NCBI GenBank assembly: GCA_920105625.2
Contig: OV050030.1
Coordinates: 66,865,807-66,929,806 of the forward strand
Length of the DNA stretch: 64,000 nucleotides
Direction of reading: 5' to 3'
Origin: Clusia tigrina
Taxonomy: Eukaryota > Arthropoda > Insecta > Diptera > Clusiidae
Positions 21,320 through 31,696 of the stretch are shown piece after piece. Made by a program: the position numbers and the translations under genes. The notes beneath the pieces are model-generated. The model did no database searches. It had not been told where the DNA came from and saw nothing but the letters and a program-made list of their open reading frames with translations. Within the stretch, counting starts at the first letter, position 1; each line of letters opens with the position of its first letter.

Positions 21320-21655
21320 CTGGAGTTCAGTGTTAGAATCTTTCTTATTTCCAAGTAACCTTCTTATAAACTATTACAATCATTGTTACTTCTTAACTGC
21401 TCTCTTTGATTTGTATATTCTACAATTGTTTACAAATGCGGTTATTGACTGTCCCACGTTTGGAACACGTGGTACGCGTTCATTGGAGTTCAATCGACAA
21501 ATGTGTGCACCTAAAAGTTTGCAATCGACTTTTTAATAATAATTTTATTAAATTATACGTGCGCCTTAAGGCTATGCACGTTTATTATTTTATTAACAAT
21601 CAAATCTAAACGCTTCTGGGGTTTAGTGGACATTATGAGTTTGACTCACAACAAA
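21320..21655 (-). repeat. LTR of the minus-strand gypsy copy G2
   Basis: On the minus strand it begins TGTTGTGAGTCAAACTCA at 21655, the same ten-base start as the G1 LTR. It carries AATAAAATAATAAAC and a TTTATAAGAA motif near 21360. Related copies lie at 113-304 and 18599-18965. The true left (3') border is unclear because both other copies are broken; it may extend further left. Confidence 0.6.
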
Positions 21656-22444
21656 CCGCGAGAGGATGATTTCTTGGAATGATCAGTACAGTCGGTCGAT
21701 TATGAAGTTCCTCGTGCCGACGAGACATCAGTTGGGCGAGTTGCTTGTTGATCGGCAACATTTGCTTGAACCTGGTTGGTCCGCTGCTATGTCGCTCCTG
21801 TTCCTTGGCTTTGCTTCTTCAGCTGCAATGCCTCCGTTTATCATGGCTTTTATGCAACGCTTTTGCACTCCAGTGAAATATTCATATTCCATCTGAGTGG
21901 CGCTGTTGTCTGGAGCATCTAGCTCCTGGACTGCCCCTGCACTCGCGTCTCTTTCACTTGGTGCCATGGGACTGTCAGTGCTACTGGGACATGGGGCGCT
22001 TTGTCCCTGCGTTGAGTATTGAAGGATGACACATCCATTAACTCATCATCACCGATCACTTCCATTCTATATTGGTTCCAGCGTTACCTGACGAACGGAG
22101 TAGAGTTTCTTCATATCACTCCGTAGGAAAATTGTTAATTTGTTTGTTTTTAATTCTATCCATAAGGGTTGATTTGCAAAGTGAGAATGGGAAGATAAAT
22201 GTTTGCAGAGCTCCCACACTAACATAAGGCTATTTACTATGGGAGGGCGCCCGGCATCCCAAGGGAAACTCCGTTAGCGATGCACATGTTTCACTACCCT
22301 GCATCATTCAGTCCTCGGCACGATTCCAAGAACACCTTAGGTTGGGAATTTTGATGGTTGGCTTTCAGAGTCTCACCAAAGATTCTTCCAGGTAGTTTAA
22401 ATGTGGACTGTAAAAGCTCCTTGGTCCTTGACATTACTTAAAGC
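21656..22444 (-). other. Unassigned stretch with a minus-strand ORF
   Basis: One minus-strand frame at 21728-21967 (79 codons, ATG start, acidic and Ala-rich) is preceded on the same strand by sequence at 22200-22330 with a GC-rich CCGGGCGCCCTCCC stretch. That arrangement would fit a LINE 5' untranslated region followed by the start of its ORF1, but no conserved domain is visible. I do not recognise the gene. Confidence 0.3.
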
Positions 22445-22506
22445 TGTTGTGAGTGAAGCTCCGCTGACTCACGGCGTGACCTACCACAAATAAAGTTAAT
22501 AATATG
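22445..22506 (+). repeat. First part of G3 LTR, interrupted by B1
   Basis: It begins TGTTGTGAGTGAAGCTCC and continues with CTGACTCACGGC, giving the same inverted end pair as G1. The rest of this LTR lies at 36850-37087. Removal of B1 and LOA-a with one copy of each duplication gives an LTR of about 313 bp. Confidence 0.7.
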
Positions 22507-22901
22507 TGTTCCCGTCATGAACCTGCTAATATACGCCGCCGCCCGGTGCTGGAGCTGCCATGACCTGCGATAAGTAAAGCACAGCTGTGCTTTGCTGAAT
22601 CGCGGGGTACGGCAGATTCAGCACCGGATGGCGGACAACCTTTGCTGAAATATTCAGCCGCCTCGTTGTATCACGAGCCACGAGCGGCGAGTTTTCTGTA
22701 TTTTCGCTCTCTTCTTTTACCAACCTTCAACCGGCAACAGTCGACGAACTTCGTTTGTGACTTTCATCAACTCTACGTTTGGGGCGGAGTCAAAGTTTAT
22801 TAAATTTTCTTTTTGTTTAAATTTTTGCTTTTAGCTGTGTATATTGTTTTATTAGTTTATTTATTTAGTGAACTGTAAAATTAAATAAACTGACGTAATC
22901 A
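22507..22901 (+). repeat. 5' LTR of B1
   Basis: It starts TGTTCCCGTCATGAACC and ends GACGTAATCA. It is 27 bases longer than the 3' LTR because of a block around 22730-22775 (the 3' copy instead has a short TTTCATCAAC duplication). Confidence 0.9.
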
Positions 22902-22904
22902 TAT

Positions 22905-22924
22905 GGTCCTTCAACCCAGGATTG
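22905..22924 (+). promoter_or_regulatory. Primer-binding site of B1
   Basis: GGTCCTTCAACCCAGGATTG, preceded by T, starts three bases after the 5' LTR. It has the form of a complement to a tRNA 3' end (…GAAGGACCA). Which tRNA is not certain. Confidence 0.55.
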
Positions 22925-22927
22925 GAA

Positions 22928-22937
22928 CCAGGTGAGT
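22928..22937 (+). promoter_or_regulatory. Candidate splice donor in B1 leader
   Basis: CCAG|GTGAGT matches the splice donor consensus, with the cut after 22931. It lies just past the primer site, the usual place for the donor of a spliced subgenomic retroelement RNA. A matching acceptor lies at 31010-31011. Use of the site is inferred. Confidence 0.5.
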
Positions 22938-23858
22938 GTAAGTTCATAATTTTATATAATTATAAAACTTATATATGTAGATCTATTTCTATAATTTTTA
23001 TGTACATATTTAAATCTATAATTTATGTGTAATAACTCCAGCTCGTAAATATATGCAATTGTGTGTAGACTCGTGCAGACAATTGTCGGCCACTGTGGCG
23101 TAAACAGAAACAAAAAAAACGAATATTTAGTAAGACACAGTTGCACATATTTAAGAGTGGAGACATTATACATATCTTCACTCATTCTGCGCATTCCGCT
23201 TTAAGTTGCTCTGTCTTGCGGTACGCTGTACACACGACAGAGTAAACGGTTTCGCTGCTGACGCGGGCGCCGTTGTTTAATTTAGATTTATTGGTGCGTT
23301 TATTGGGAATTTGCTCGTTACGGTTTCGGTGGCGGCGCCGGCGCTGCGGAGTACGAATTACGAAAGTAGGTCAGTGCGATCAGCTGACGTACTGCCGTAC
23401 AGGGCCGATTCAGTGGGGCGTTTGAATTTGTGTTTGTTGGGGCCCTCGCCTTTAGAGGCGTGTTTTGGGAGCGGTTGAGTCTGCAGTCTATTGACTTTCG
23501 CTTGGGGCGTAGGCAATTTGTATTTGAGGTGTGCGCCATCGGTATTTAGGGGCGTTTGAGTTTGGTTTGCTGCATTCGTTAAGCGATTAGATCCCTTTGT
23601 GGCGTAACAGATCCGTCATTGAGCTTCGATCAGGGGCAGGCAAAGCAGGAAATATGTTGGCCCCGTTGATGGCAGCCGCTGACGAGTTGACGATGTTTGT
23701 CGGTCGCTTTGAGTGTCGACAGATAGACAGTCACTCGTTAGCGTCGCTCCGGGTCGATGAGGAGGAGTTAAGTGAGAGGTGGGCCGCTCTTAAAGTAGCG
23801 AAAGCCCAAGTGCTAGCGGAAGCATGCGAGGCCAAGGAGCGGGACCAACTTCTGCATG

Positions 23859-23863
23859 CGGTG
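23859..23863. other. Target-site duplication of Transib (left copy, CGGTG)
   Basis: CGGTG precedes the left terminus and follows the right terminus at 25886-25890. A GC-rich 5-bp duplication is characteristic of Transib transposons. Confidence 0.88.
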
Positions 23864-25885
23864 CACAATGGGGCAGATCGACCCTATTGGTGGCAATAAA
23901 TCGAAAAATGAAAGTGCCCGTATGGGGCCATTGTTATTTTATTTTAATAGTCAAATACCCCACTGTTAATACTGTAAAAGTTTTAAACCGTTATCATAAA
24001 CACATTTTGCATGATAAACATCGGCGCAAGCCATTCTTTTTCACAGATTAGCTTGAGTTTTGTGTGAAGAAATTTGTAAAGTGTTTTTAATTAAATAAAA
24101 AAAAATAGAAATCATAAAATATTAAAGTTTTTGGTATGGAGCCTTCAAGTTCCGGTAAATGTTCATCTATTTAAGATCTTTTTTTGTGAGAAAGTGCTTT
24201 AAATTATATAAAACGGTAATTATCATAAAAAACTTCAAAATTACTCTTTTTTTGCTTCTTTGATCAAAAAACATTGATCGGTTTAGTTGTGTTCCTAAGC
24301 AGTCCGAAGAACAATTTTTGTTGTTATTGATAACATGTCTTAACTTAATTAAGGAAGAAAATTCTGCGGTGTTTGTGGTTTTGATAAAAAGGCTTCTTTA
24401 CAAAATGGGCTTTCTGACAAAAAATGTGCTTTCTGACCAAAAAAAAAAAAAAATTGGAAGAATTTCTAATATTTGTTTTATCTTTTAGGTACTAGTTCAA
24501 ACACAATTTTTATAACCCGGACGGAACTTGTCAACATAATGTGGTCAGTTGAAAATATTAATTTACAAGGGCGATTTGTGTTTCTGGAAGAAGAGTTAAA
24601 AAACCGAACAGGAAACTTCGATAACATAGGTTTAACTAAAACACTTTCTCGATTCAAATCTGAGTATAAAACTCGTTTTGAAAAGGCTTTTCGAAAATTA
24701 GAGACGTTTTTTGAAACAAATAATTCATGACTTGAGACATCTGTTTCTTTTCTTTGTTGCCCTGAAGAAAAGCTTAAGCGTGGTCGATCAAGTGTTTCAT
24801 TCGATGAAAGTAGTGAACGTACAAAGAGAATGAAAACAGAAAAACTAAGAGAGTCCACATCGATTTCTATGTTGAGCTATGCTACTCAAATGAGTTTCAG
24901 AGCAGTGGGACAGGTTAGTGCTTCTAAAGTGTTAAAGGATATATCAACAACTACCCCTGACCGAGCAAAAAAATATCGGAAGTCATATAAGGAGTCACTG
25001 GAACCCGAAAGTTGTAAAATGTCAGGCCAAGAAGCACTAGGGGTTGCAGTTGAAGCGCAACTATCTCGACATCAATACAATGTTATCAGAATGAGTGCAC
25101 CAGAAAAATTTCCCAAAGCCCGGATTCGGGAACTCGAATGATGGCAATACAGCCAGGCGTTTCTTTCAAAATCCTGAAATTTCCGCCGAAATTACAAAAA
25201 TTGATGTACAACTCATAAAAAAGATGCATATTATTATGATTGTTGTGGCTAGTGGCTATGAAATGGATGTAGAGAAGTTCAAAAATTTCGCAATCGATAC
25301 TGCCAGATTTTATGTGGAAAAGTATCCCTGGTATGACATGTCACCTACCCTTCATAAATATTTCATTCATGGACCGGAAATAATAGCCCATGCACTGTTA
25401 CCGATTGGGCAACTGTCTGAAGAAGCTCAAGAATCAAGGAATAAGGACTTCAAAAATTATAGAGAGCACTATTCTCGGAAATCCAGTAGAGAAAACACTA
25501 ACCGAGATATTTTCAACTCTTTTTTATTAAGTTCTGATCCCATTATTACTAGCATGAGGAAACTACCCGAAAAAAAAGAACAACACATCCCAATTGAAGC
25601 ATTGAGTTTGCTTAAAGCTCCCCCTGTTGATAATACAAATTCTGAGGTACAAGAAGATAGCAGTGATGAAGAAAGGGATGATTTTATTCTAAATTAATGA
25701 AAAATCAATACATTTATGCAATTCTCAATTATGTTCTATTTTCTGCATTAAAATAAATGTTATGTGTCATTATTGGGGTTTGAAATATCAATATATTGAT
25801 TCTATAAACAATTTCAGAAATTTTCAGGTTGCTAGCTCTATTCCCTGATTTATTGCCACCAATAGGGTCGTTCTGCCCCATTGTG
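23864..25885 (+). mobile_element. Transib-type DNA transposon with deleted core
   Basis: The element is 2,022 bp long, with 39-bp terminal inverted repeats (23864-23902 and 25847-25885) that differ at one position. Each begins CACAATG, followed by a 23-base spacer and CAATAAATC. That is the heptamer-23-nonamer layout described for Transib termini and the related RAG1 recombination signals. The inner coding sequence resembles Transib/RAG1-like transposase at both ends but lacks the middle. It sits in B1 gag in the sense orientation. Confidence 0.88.
24136..25697 (+). pseudogene. Transib/RAG1-like transposase, internally deleted
   Basis: A likely first exon starts at the ATG at 24136 and ends at 24154. 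GTAAAT then opens an intron that would close at TCTTTTAG (24481-24488), leaving the frame intact into the next exon. The second exon runs to about 25125, with a TGA at 24728-24730, and holds HQYNVIRMSAPEKFP. From about 25128 another frame holds the C-terminal part: NDGNTARRFF, LHKYFIHGPEII, and LSEEAQESRNKDF at about 25407-25445, ending at 25697. These match the order around the RAG1 segment that holds the catalytic Glu (the SEGNESGNK region, from recall). The segment carrying the two catalytic Asp residues is missing. No recombinase activity is expected. Confidence 0.8.
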
Positions 25886-26696
25886 CGGTGGCCCAGCACT
25901 TTGAGCCGAGTTTCGACGTCTTCAGGAAGGGCGGGTCGTAATTGCGGAACTGCAAGAAGGTATGCTGCCAGGGAGACCTGGCCCCGAGCGTGTTGAGGCG
26001 ATGACTCCTGCGCTACCTGGTATCCACGTACCACCTTGCGACATTCCTCAGTTTGAGGGAACCTACGGCCAATGGCCCGCGTTTCGGGTTATGTTTACCG
26101 CACTATTCATCAATAACTCGCGTCTCTCTAACGTAGAGAGGATGTATCACCTTACTCTAAAAACTCGGGGCGAACCACGTGATCTCGTAGGGAAGCTCCC
26201 CTTGACGGACGCAGGGTTTGTGCAGGCGTGGGCCCATTTACTTGAGCGATATGAAAATAAGCGCCAGCAAATCAATGTAAAATTGAAGGCCTTATTGGAA
26301 CTGGACCCGGTGAAGCGCGCAGATGTTGGCGAAATTCAACGCCTCCAGCGCGACATCAGCAACTGTATCGCAGCGTTGACTGGTTACGGGGTGGATATGG
26401 TGGCATGGAACCCCATGTTAGTCTACCTGTGTGCACGATGTCTGCCGGAGGTCACACTGGCTTTATGGGAACAAACCGTGGGGGGGAGTTCGGAAGTGCC
26501 CGAGTGGAAGGCAATGGATTCATTTCTGTCGCAGCGATTCCGGACACTTGAGGCGATAGCGGGGACCCGACCAGCGAACAGTCAGCAATCCAACACAAGG
26601 ATTCAGCCAAGCACGTCTCGCTCAGCTCGGGTGCAGACTCACCAAGCGAAAGTCACCCCACAGGGGTGTAAAATTTGTAAACAAACCACCTAGTCG

Positions 26697-27248
26697 GTGC
26701 GAAATTGTCTTGCGTTCCAGGCTGCTACTGTCTCAGCACGGTGGGGTTTGGTGCGGCGACACGGGTTATGTGTGAATTGTCTGTCGCCATCTCACAAGGG
26801 GGCTAACTGCCCCAGCTCCTTCTCGTGTTTCACCTGTCAAGAGCGTCACCATACGCTGTTGCACTCGGACTCCAGGCAGAGTCGTCCTACCGGCTCAACG
26901 CCACACCCGCCATCAGAACATGGAGGGGGTCGCTCTAATCAAAATGAGCACACTACCCCGTCACCTCAAGCCGTACCCAAGTCCTCTTACCACACTTCGC
27001 AGACTTCGCAGCCGGCAGATAAGGCGGGGCCGAGTCCAAGTCATCCGTGTGGTCGCCTCTCCAACCGGGTTCTTTTGGGTACGGCGTTAATAAATATTGA
27101 ACACCAGGGAGTTTGGTATAGGGCCCGGGCGCTGATAGACTCCGGTTCCGAGGGGTCCTTCATTTCAGACCGCCTCCACAAGCGCCTTAGGCTGCCGGCA
27201 CACATAGTACACGCTCAGGTGTCGGGCACTTGCTGGCACCGTCACTAA
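26697..27248 (+). pseudogene. pol: B1 zinc knuckles and aspartic protease
   Basis: This continues after the stop at 26691-26693. Motifs in order are CVNCLSPSHKGANC, CFTC with a following HHTLLH, and the protease start ALIDSGSEGSF with DSG as active-site residues (about 27139-27147). The frame breaks near 27240 and again near 27450. The protease would cut the polyprotein. The CX2C...HHTLLH module is the arrangement seen between Gag and protease in BEL/Pao elements, and it recurs in B2, B3 and the extra ORF of B1. Confidence 0.82.
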
Positions 27249-27300
27249 GGCGTGGCATATCACTATCGGGTCCCGGTACGATGCCTCTGTCCGCCTACGG

Positions 27301-29576
27301 GTGGCGGCGTTGGTGTTGCCCACCTTGACCGGGGAATTGGCGCCGCTTGTGTTGAGCGAAGGAGACGAAAACAAACTTAATGGTTTGAAGTTGGCAGACG
27401 CAGGCACTTCACACTCAACCCAAATCGATTTGTTGTTAGGGGGGATCTATATCCTCAAATTTTGCTGGGTGGGTTGCATCGGAATATCGTTGAGTCATTA
27501 CTTGCGCAGGATACAGTTTTTGGCTGGATCCTTACTGGACCTCTGTCAGCTGAGCGAGTCTCCGCATTCACAACACGTGTCCGGATGTCCGAGTCCGCGT
27601 CGCTTGATAGCATTTTGAGGCGATTTTGGGAAATCGAAGAGCCCCCTCGTGAGCGGCAGCTATCTCAACTTGACCAAGAGTGTCTGGATTTGTATGCCCG
27701 GACCACGCGCCGGGATACTTCGGGGCGATATATAGTCTCGCTCCCGTTCAAGCATGATTTTGTACCACACAAATCTTTAGGAGCGTCACGCCACATAGCC
27801 CTTCGGCAGTTTGAACGCAATGAAGCTCGACTGGGCAAGCACCCAGTAGACAAACATGAATATGTGATGCTAAATCACATGGAAAAGGTACCCCCGCTGT
27901 CAACAACTCTGGTGCCTCATTACTATCTGCCCCATCAAGCAGTAATCAAACCCGAGAGCACCACCACTCGACTTCGAGTGGTTTTCAACGCTTCCCAAGC
28001 GACATCCAACACAGTCAGTTTAAATGACGTGTTGCATACTGGGCCAGTTCTGCAGGCTGATCTGACCGGACTGATTATTCAGTGACGCATGTTCCGCTAT
28101 ATGCTCACCGGGGACATCCAGAAAATGTATCGACAAATCCTGGTGGAACCACGCCACAGACCATATCAGCGAATTGTTTTTAGGGACTCTCCTCATTCTG
28201 AGATTTCAGATTATGAATTAAAGACGGTCACCTTTGGGGTGAACTGTGCGCCTTATTTGGCAATAAGGACCTTACTGCAAGTGGCAGATGATATGGAGAG
28301 TAGGTTTCCGTTGGAATCTCGGGTGTTGCGGGGGTCAATGTACGTGGATGACGCATTGATCGGCACCCATGATGTGGCCACAGCCATCCTAACGCGGGAT
28401 GAGTTGATCGCGAGTCAAGGGTCAGCGGGTTTCTCCATGAGAAAGTGGGTGGCAAATTGTGCAGCCAGTCTTGCAAACCTCCCTCCGGAGCATCTACTCC
28501 GAGAGGATTTTCTCAAACTAGAGGAGACTAGTGCCACCAGCACATTGGGCATTAGATGGAATGCGCGGGGGGACGGGTTCTATTTTCATGTGGCGGAATT
28601 GCCACTTGATGCGACATACACCAAGCGCAGAGTGCTGTCGTTAATCGCCAAACTTTTCGACCCAGCGGGGTGGTTGGCGCCAATCGTCATTACCGCGAAA
28701 ATCTTGATGCAGCAAATCTGGTTGGATCAAATAAATTGGGATGATCCACTTACTCCCGCCACCTTAACTAGGTGGACTCAATTTTTATCGCAATATCAAG
28801 CAATCTCCCAAATTCGCGTACCTCGCTGGGTACGATCTGCTCCTGATAGCGATATCGAATTTCACGCGTTCTGCGTCGCATCACAGCTGGCATACGCGGC
28901 AGCCCTCTACGTTCGGTGTAAAGGACAAGATTCCATTTACTCACGTCTGCTGGTGGCCAAATCGAGGGTAGCTCCTTTGAAAACGGTCTCGCTTCCTCGG
29001 TTAGAATTATGCGGGGCGACATTGCTGGCGGAACTTATATCTCCCCTCAAGCCACTTTTGAACACCTCGGACGAAAACTTGATGTGTTGGACTGACTCCA
29101 CGATTGTGTTAGCATGGTTGAGGAAACCGCCCCACTTGTGGAAGACATTTGTGGCGAATAGAGTCACCACTATTACCAATAAGGTAGGGGTTAATCGCTG
29201 GCGTCATGTCCGCTCTGAAGATAATCCAGCGGATTTGGCAAGTAGAGGAGTATCCCCTGACGGACTACTCAACAACACGCTTTGGTGGGAAGGACCAGCA
29301 TGGCTCCAGCTTGACAGGGAGCACTGGCCACCATTGCTAGAGGAGAGCCTGATCGCGACTGAGGAAGAGCAACGCCCTGCTAGGTGCCACATGGTATATG
29401 TGTCCTCTAAGGACGACCCAATTCTGCGGTTCTCCTCCTTATCTAGAGCTTTACGTGTGATAGGTTTCGTTCGCCGATTCATGTGCTACTGTCGTCCAAC
29501 GGGCCGAGCAGTGACTCCAGATCGAGGGGTCCCAATAACGCGGGGGAAATTGATGAAATTGCAACTCGCCTCATAG
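27301..29576 (+). pseudogene. pol: B1 reverse transcriptase and RNase H
   Basis: The fragment 27462-28085 covers the linker and the start of the RT (PHQAVIKPESTTTRLRVVFN). TGA at 28083-28085 replaces a Trp codon expected before RMFRYMLTGDIQKM, since the same frame continues on both sides. The RT palm has YVDD at about 28341-28352. The RNase H region shows LPRLELCGATLLAEL and CWTDSTIVLAWL, but the first catalytic Asp is replaced: the sequence reads HAFCVAS where family members have CDAS. The frame ends at 29576 after a shift near 29500-29560. The copy is inactive on several counts. Confidence 0.88.
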
Positions 29577-30921
29577 TGTTGGCTCAACGAATGTACTACC
29601 CAAATGAGTATCGAGAATTAACTGAGCGAAGACCGCTGCCCAATTCTAGTCCTATCCTTAGTTTGAACCCTTTCATCCATTCGGACGGGACCCTGCGCAT
29701 CAACGGAAGGCTCGCTTTGACTACCCAGTTGCCATTCTCCGAGCGGCACCCCATCATCCTACCCTACTATAGTCACTTCACCCGCCTGGTGGTGAAATTC
29801 ATCCATGTGGTGTCCCTCCACGGGGGGAATCAATTAATGTTGCGTTTAATCCGAACCCAATATTGGATCCCGAGAGCAAAGACGCTCATCAAAAGCACGA
29901 TCCTGCAGTGTAAGACGTGCGTGCTGTTCAAGAAGAGTCAAAGGAGTCAAATTATGGCGGCTCTCCCCATAGAGCGAACAGCATGTACCAGGCCATTTAC
30001 CTATACGGGAGTAGACTTTGCAGGGCGGTTTGATATAAAGAGCTATCAGGGGCGAGCGTGCCGGGTGACCAAGGGGTATGTCTGTATATTCGTGTGCTTT
30101 GCTACAAAAGCAGTACACCTCGAGGCGACATCTGACCTCAGTACTTCGGCGTTTTTAGCGGCGTTCGCTCGGTTTGTTTCACGTAGGGGGTCCCCATTAA
30201 AAATCTACTCGGATAACGGCAGGAACTTTGTGGGGGCGGAGAAAGCATTAAATCTTGAATTCCAGCGGGTGTTCCAGGAAATGCGGGAGAAAACCGTATC
30301 AGGGCAGCCCCTCAATCGGGTTGAATGGGAGTTCATTCCACCACACGCGCCACATATGGGGGTCTTTGGGAAGCGGCGGTTAAAAGTTTCAAGCACCACT
30401 TTAAACGCATGGCAGGGCAACTAAAATTTACTCTCGAAGAATTATTGACTCTTCTAGCTCGGATTGAGGCGTGTCTCAACTCTCGGCCCATCAGCGCTCT
30501 CTCAGAAGATCCCACGGATTTACAGGCGCTAACTCCAGGCCATTTCCTGGTGGGACCTCTGTTGTCGCCCGCAGAACCGGTTCCATACCTTTCAATTATG
30601 AACCGGTGGCAAAAATTGCGTGCACTCGCTCAGCAATTCAGTGCGCGCTGGAAAACGTAGTATCTCCTGGAATGCCAGCGACGCAGCAAGTGGCGAACCG
30701 TGCAAGAAAACCTTAAGACCGGAGACCTCGTCATTATACGGGAGGACAACTTAGCGCCGCAGGACTGGCGCCTGGGACGAGTTACCCACACGCATCCAGG
30801 ACCCGATGGCAAAGTGCGTGTCGCAGATGTGCGGACAGCAAGAGTCGTAATCACCAGACCTCTTACTAAAATGGTGATACTCCCATTGGAGGAGCCCCCT
30901 CCCTTGCGAGGGGAAGCGTAA
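29483..30921 (+). pseudogene. pol: B1 integrase
   Basis: The zinc-binding region has a CKTC motif near 29913. Core residues lie at YTGVDFAG (about 30002-30025) and YSDNGRNFVGA (about 30209-30241). The third acidic residue follows in GLWEAAVKS after a frameshift near 30355. TAG at 30658-30660 interrupts the same frame, which then runs to 30921 through the C-terminal strand region (LKTGDLVIIREDN, WRLGRV). The enzyme would insert the cDNA. The two breaks prevent this. Confidence 0.87.
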
Positions 30922-30975
30922 ACCTTTTATATATTTCCCTTATGCCATTCCGTAGATCTCGATCGTTGTACCCGT

Positions 30976-31011
30976 ACTAATGCCGTTCTTTTTTTTGTCT
31001 CTCCCATCTAG
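30976..31011 (+). promoter_or_regulatory. Candidate branch point and splice acceptor before the B1 3' ORF
   Basis: TACTAAT (30976-30982) is followed by a pyrimidine-rich run (about 30987-31008) and CTAG with AG at 31010-31011. An ATG begins two bases later at 31013. This is a complete acceptor configuration. The donor candidate is at 22932. Confidence 0.6.
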
Positions 31012-31012
31012 C

Positions 31013-31636
31013 ATGCATCAACCACAACCGGGACTAGGCCGAAGCCAACATATTGAACGCCCGCCGGCTTCCACCCTCGGACAGCGGCATCTGCTCGTGT
31101 CCCCACCGCCCGACGTGTGGCAACCACCGCCACCTGAGTTCCACAAGTTGTGGAATTGGTTGGCCGGAGCAATCGCGGCAGAAGACCGCCCTGACACTCA
31201 GGCACCACCGGCACGTCGGCCTCGGGGTCCACGAATCCGGCCACGTTCCCCACCGCCGCTCTGGTTCCTGCCGTGCCCGAAAGGGGCGAAACCAGCCCCC
31301 GCCACTGGACGGTCGACAGAGACGAAACCGGTCCTCGCCATGGGCCCTTCCACCGGGGGATCACGACGTCCCGCTCAACATCAGGACACTGGGGGAAAGC
31401 CAGCTCAGCAACATCACAATACAGTATCAACGTGCTGCAAAATGTGTGGCAGTGCGAACCACGTCCTCGCGGGCTGCACCAAATTTCTGGCGCTCTCGGC
31501 TAAAGGACGAAGGGACCATGTGATCCGGCGGACGTTGTGTTTCCGGTGCCTCGGGATCAAGCACATGGCGTCCTCGTGCCAGGAGCCGAGGTGTGCCAGA
31601 TGCGGACGCGGACACCACATCACCCTCCACGGCTAA
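31013..31636 (+). CDS. Extra B1 ORF: Pro/Arg-rich zinc-knuckle protein
   Basis: The frame is open from the ATG at 30980, but the splice acceptor makes 31013 the better start, giving 207 residues. The N-terminal two thirds are rich in Pro, Arg and Gly. The C-terminus holds CKMCGSANHVLAGC and CFRCLGIKHMASSC, both C-x2-C-x4-H-x4-C, and ends in CARCGRGHHITLHG. This is the same order as the zinc module between Gag and protease in BEL/Pao elements. It lies where env would lie, is unbroken although gag and pol are broken, and ends 60 bases before the 3' LTR. It has no signal peptide or membrane segment, so it is not an envelope protein. A role in RNA binding or packaging is inferred. Confidence 0.7.
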   Translation: MHQPQPGLGRSQHIERPPASTLGQRHLLVSPPPDVWQPPPPEFHKLWNWLAGAIAAEDRPDTQAPPARRPRGPRIRPRSPPPLWFLPCPKGAKPAPATGRSTETKPVLAMGPSTGGSRRPAQHQDTGGKPAQQHHNTVSTCCKMCGSANHVLAGCTKFLALSAKGRRDHVIRRTLCFRCLGIKHMASSCQEPRCARCGRGHHITLHG

Positions 31637-31696
31637 GGGGGAGAAGGAGAGGTTCCGGCATGGGGTCTCCATTGCAGTACTGTAAGGGGGGCGGCA

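Larger units (their letters stand above)
23654..26693 (+). pseudogene. gag: B1 Gag, interrupted by Transib and broken
   Basis: The first ATG in frame is at 23654; the open frame starts earlier at a TTG. Seventy codons run to 23863, where the Transib element enters. Skipping it and one CGGTG copy the frame continues in phase at 25891 (AQHFEPSFDVF). A frameshift near 25936 leads into the main capsid-like part at 25962-26690 (PQFEGTYGQWPAF, LTLKTRGEPRDLVGKL), typical of the BEL/Pao Gag region annotated as DUF1759. The first zinc knuckle begins at 26667 (CKIC) and is broken by TAG at 26691-26693, with its His lost. The product would form the particle shell and bind RNA. Confidence 0.85.

Noticed and set aside
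24478..24858. 126-codon minus-strand ORF in the Transib element
   Set aside because: It lies opposite the transposase frame and has no family likeness.
31008..31430. Minus-strand and alternative-frame ORFs across the B1 3' ORF
   Set aside because: GC-rich sequence leaves several frames open; only the 31013-31636 frame has the zinc knuckles and a splice acceptor.
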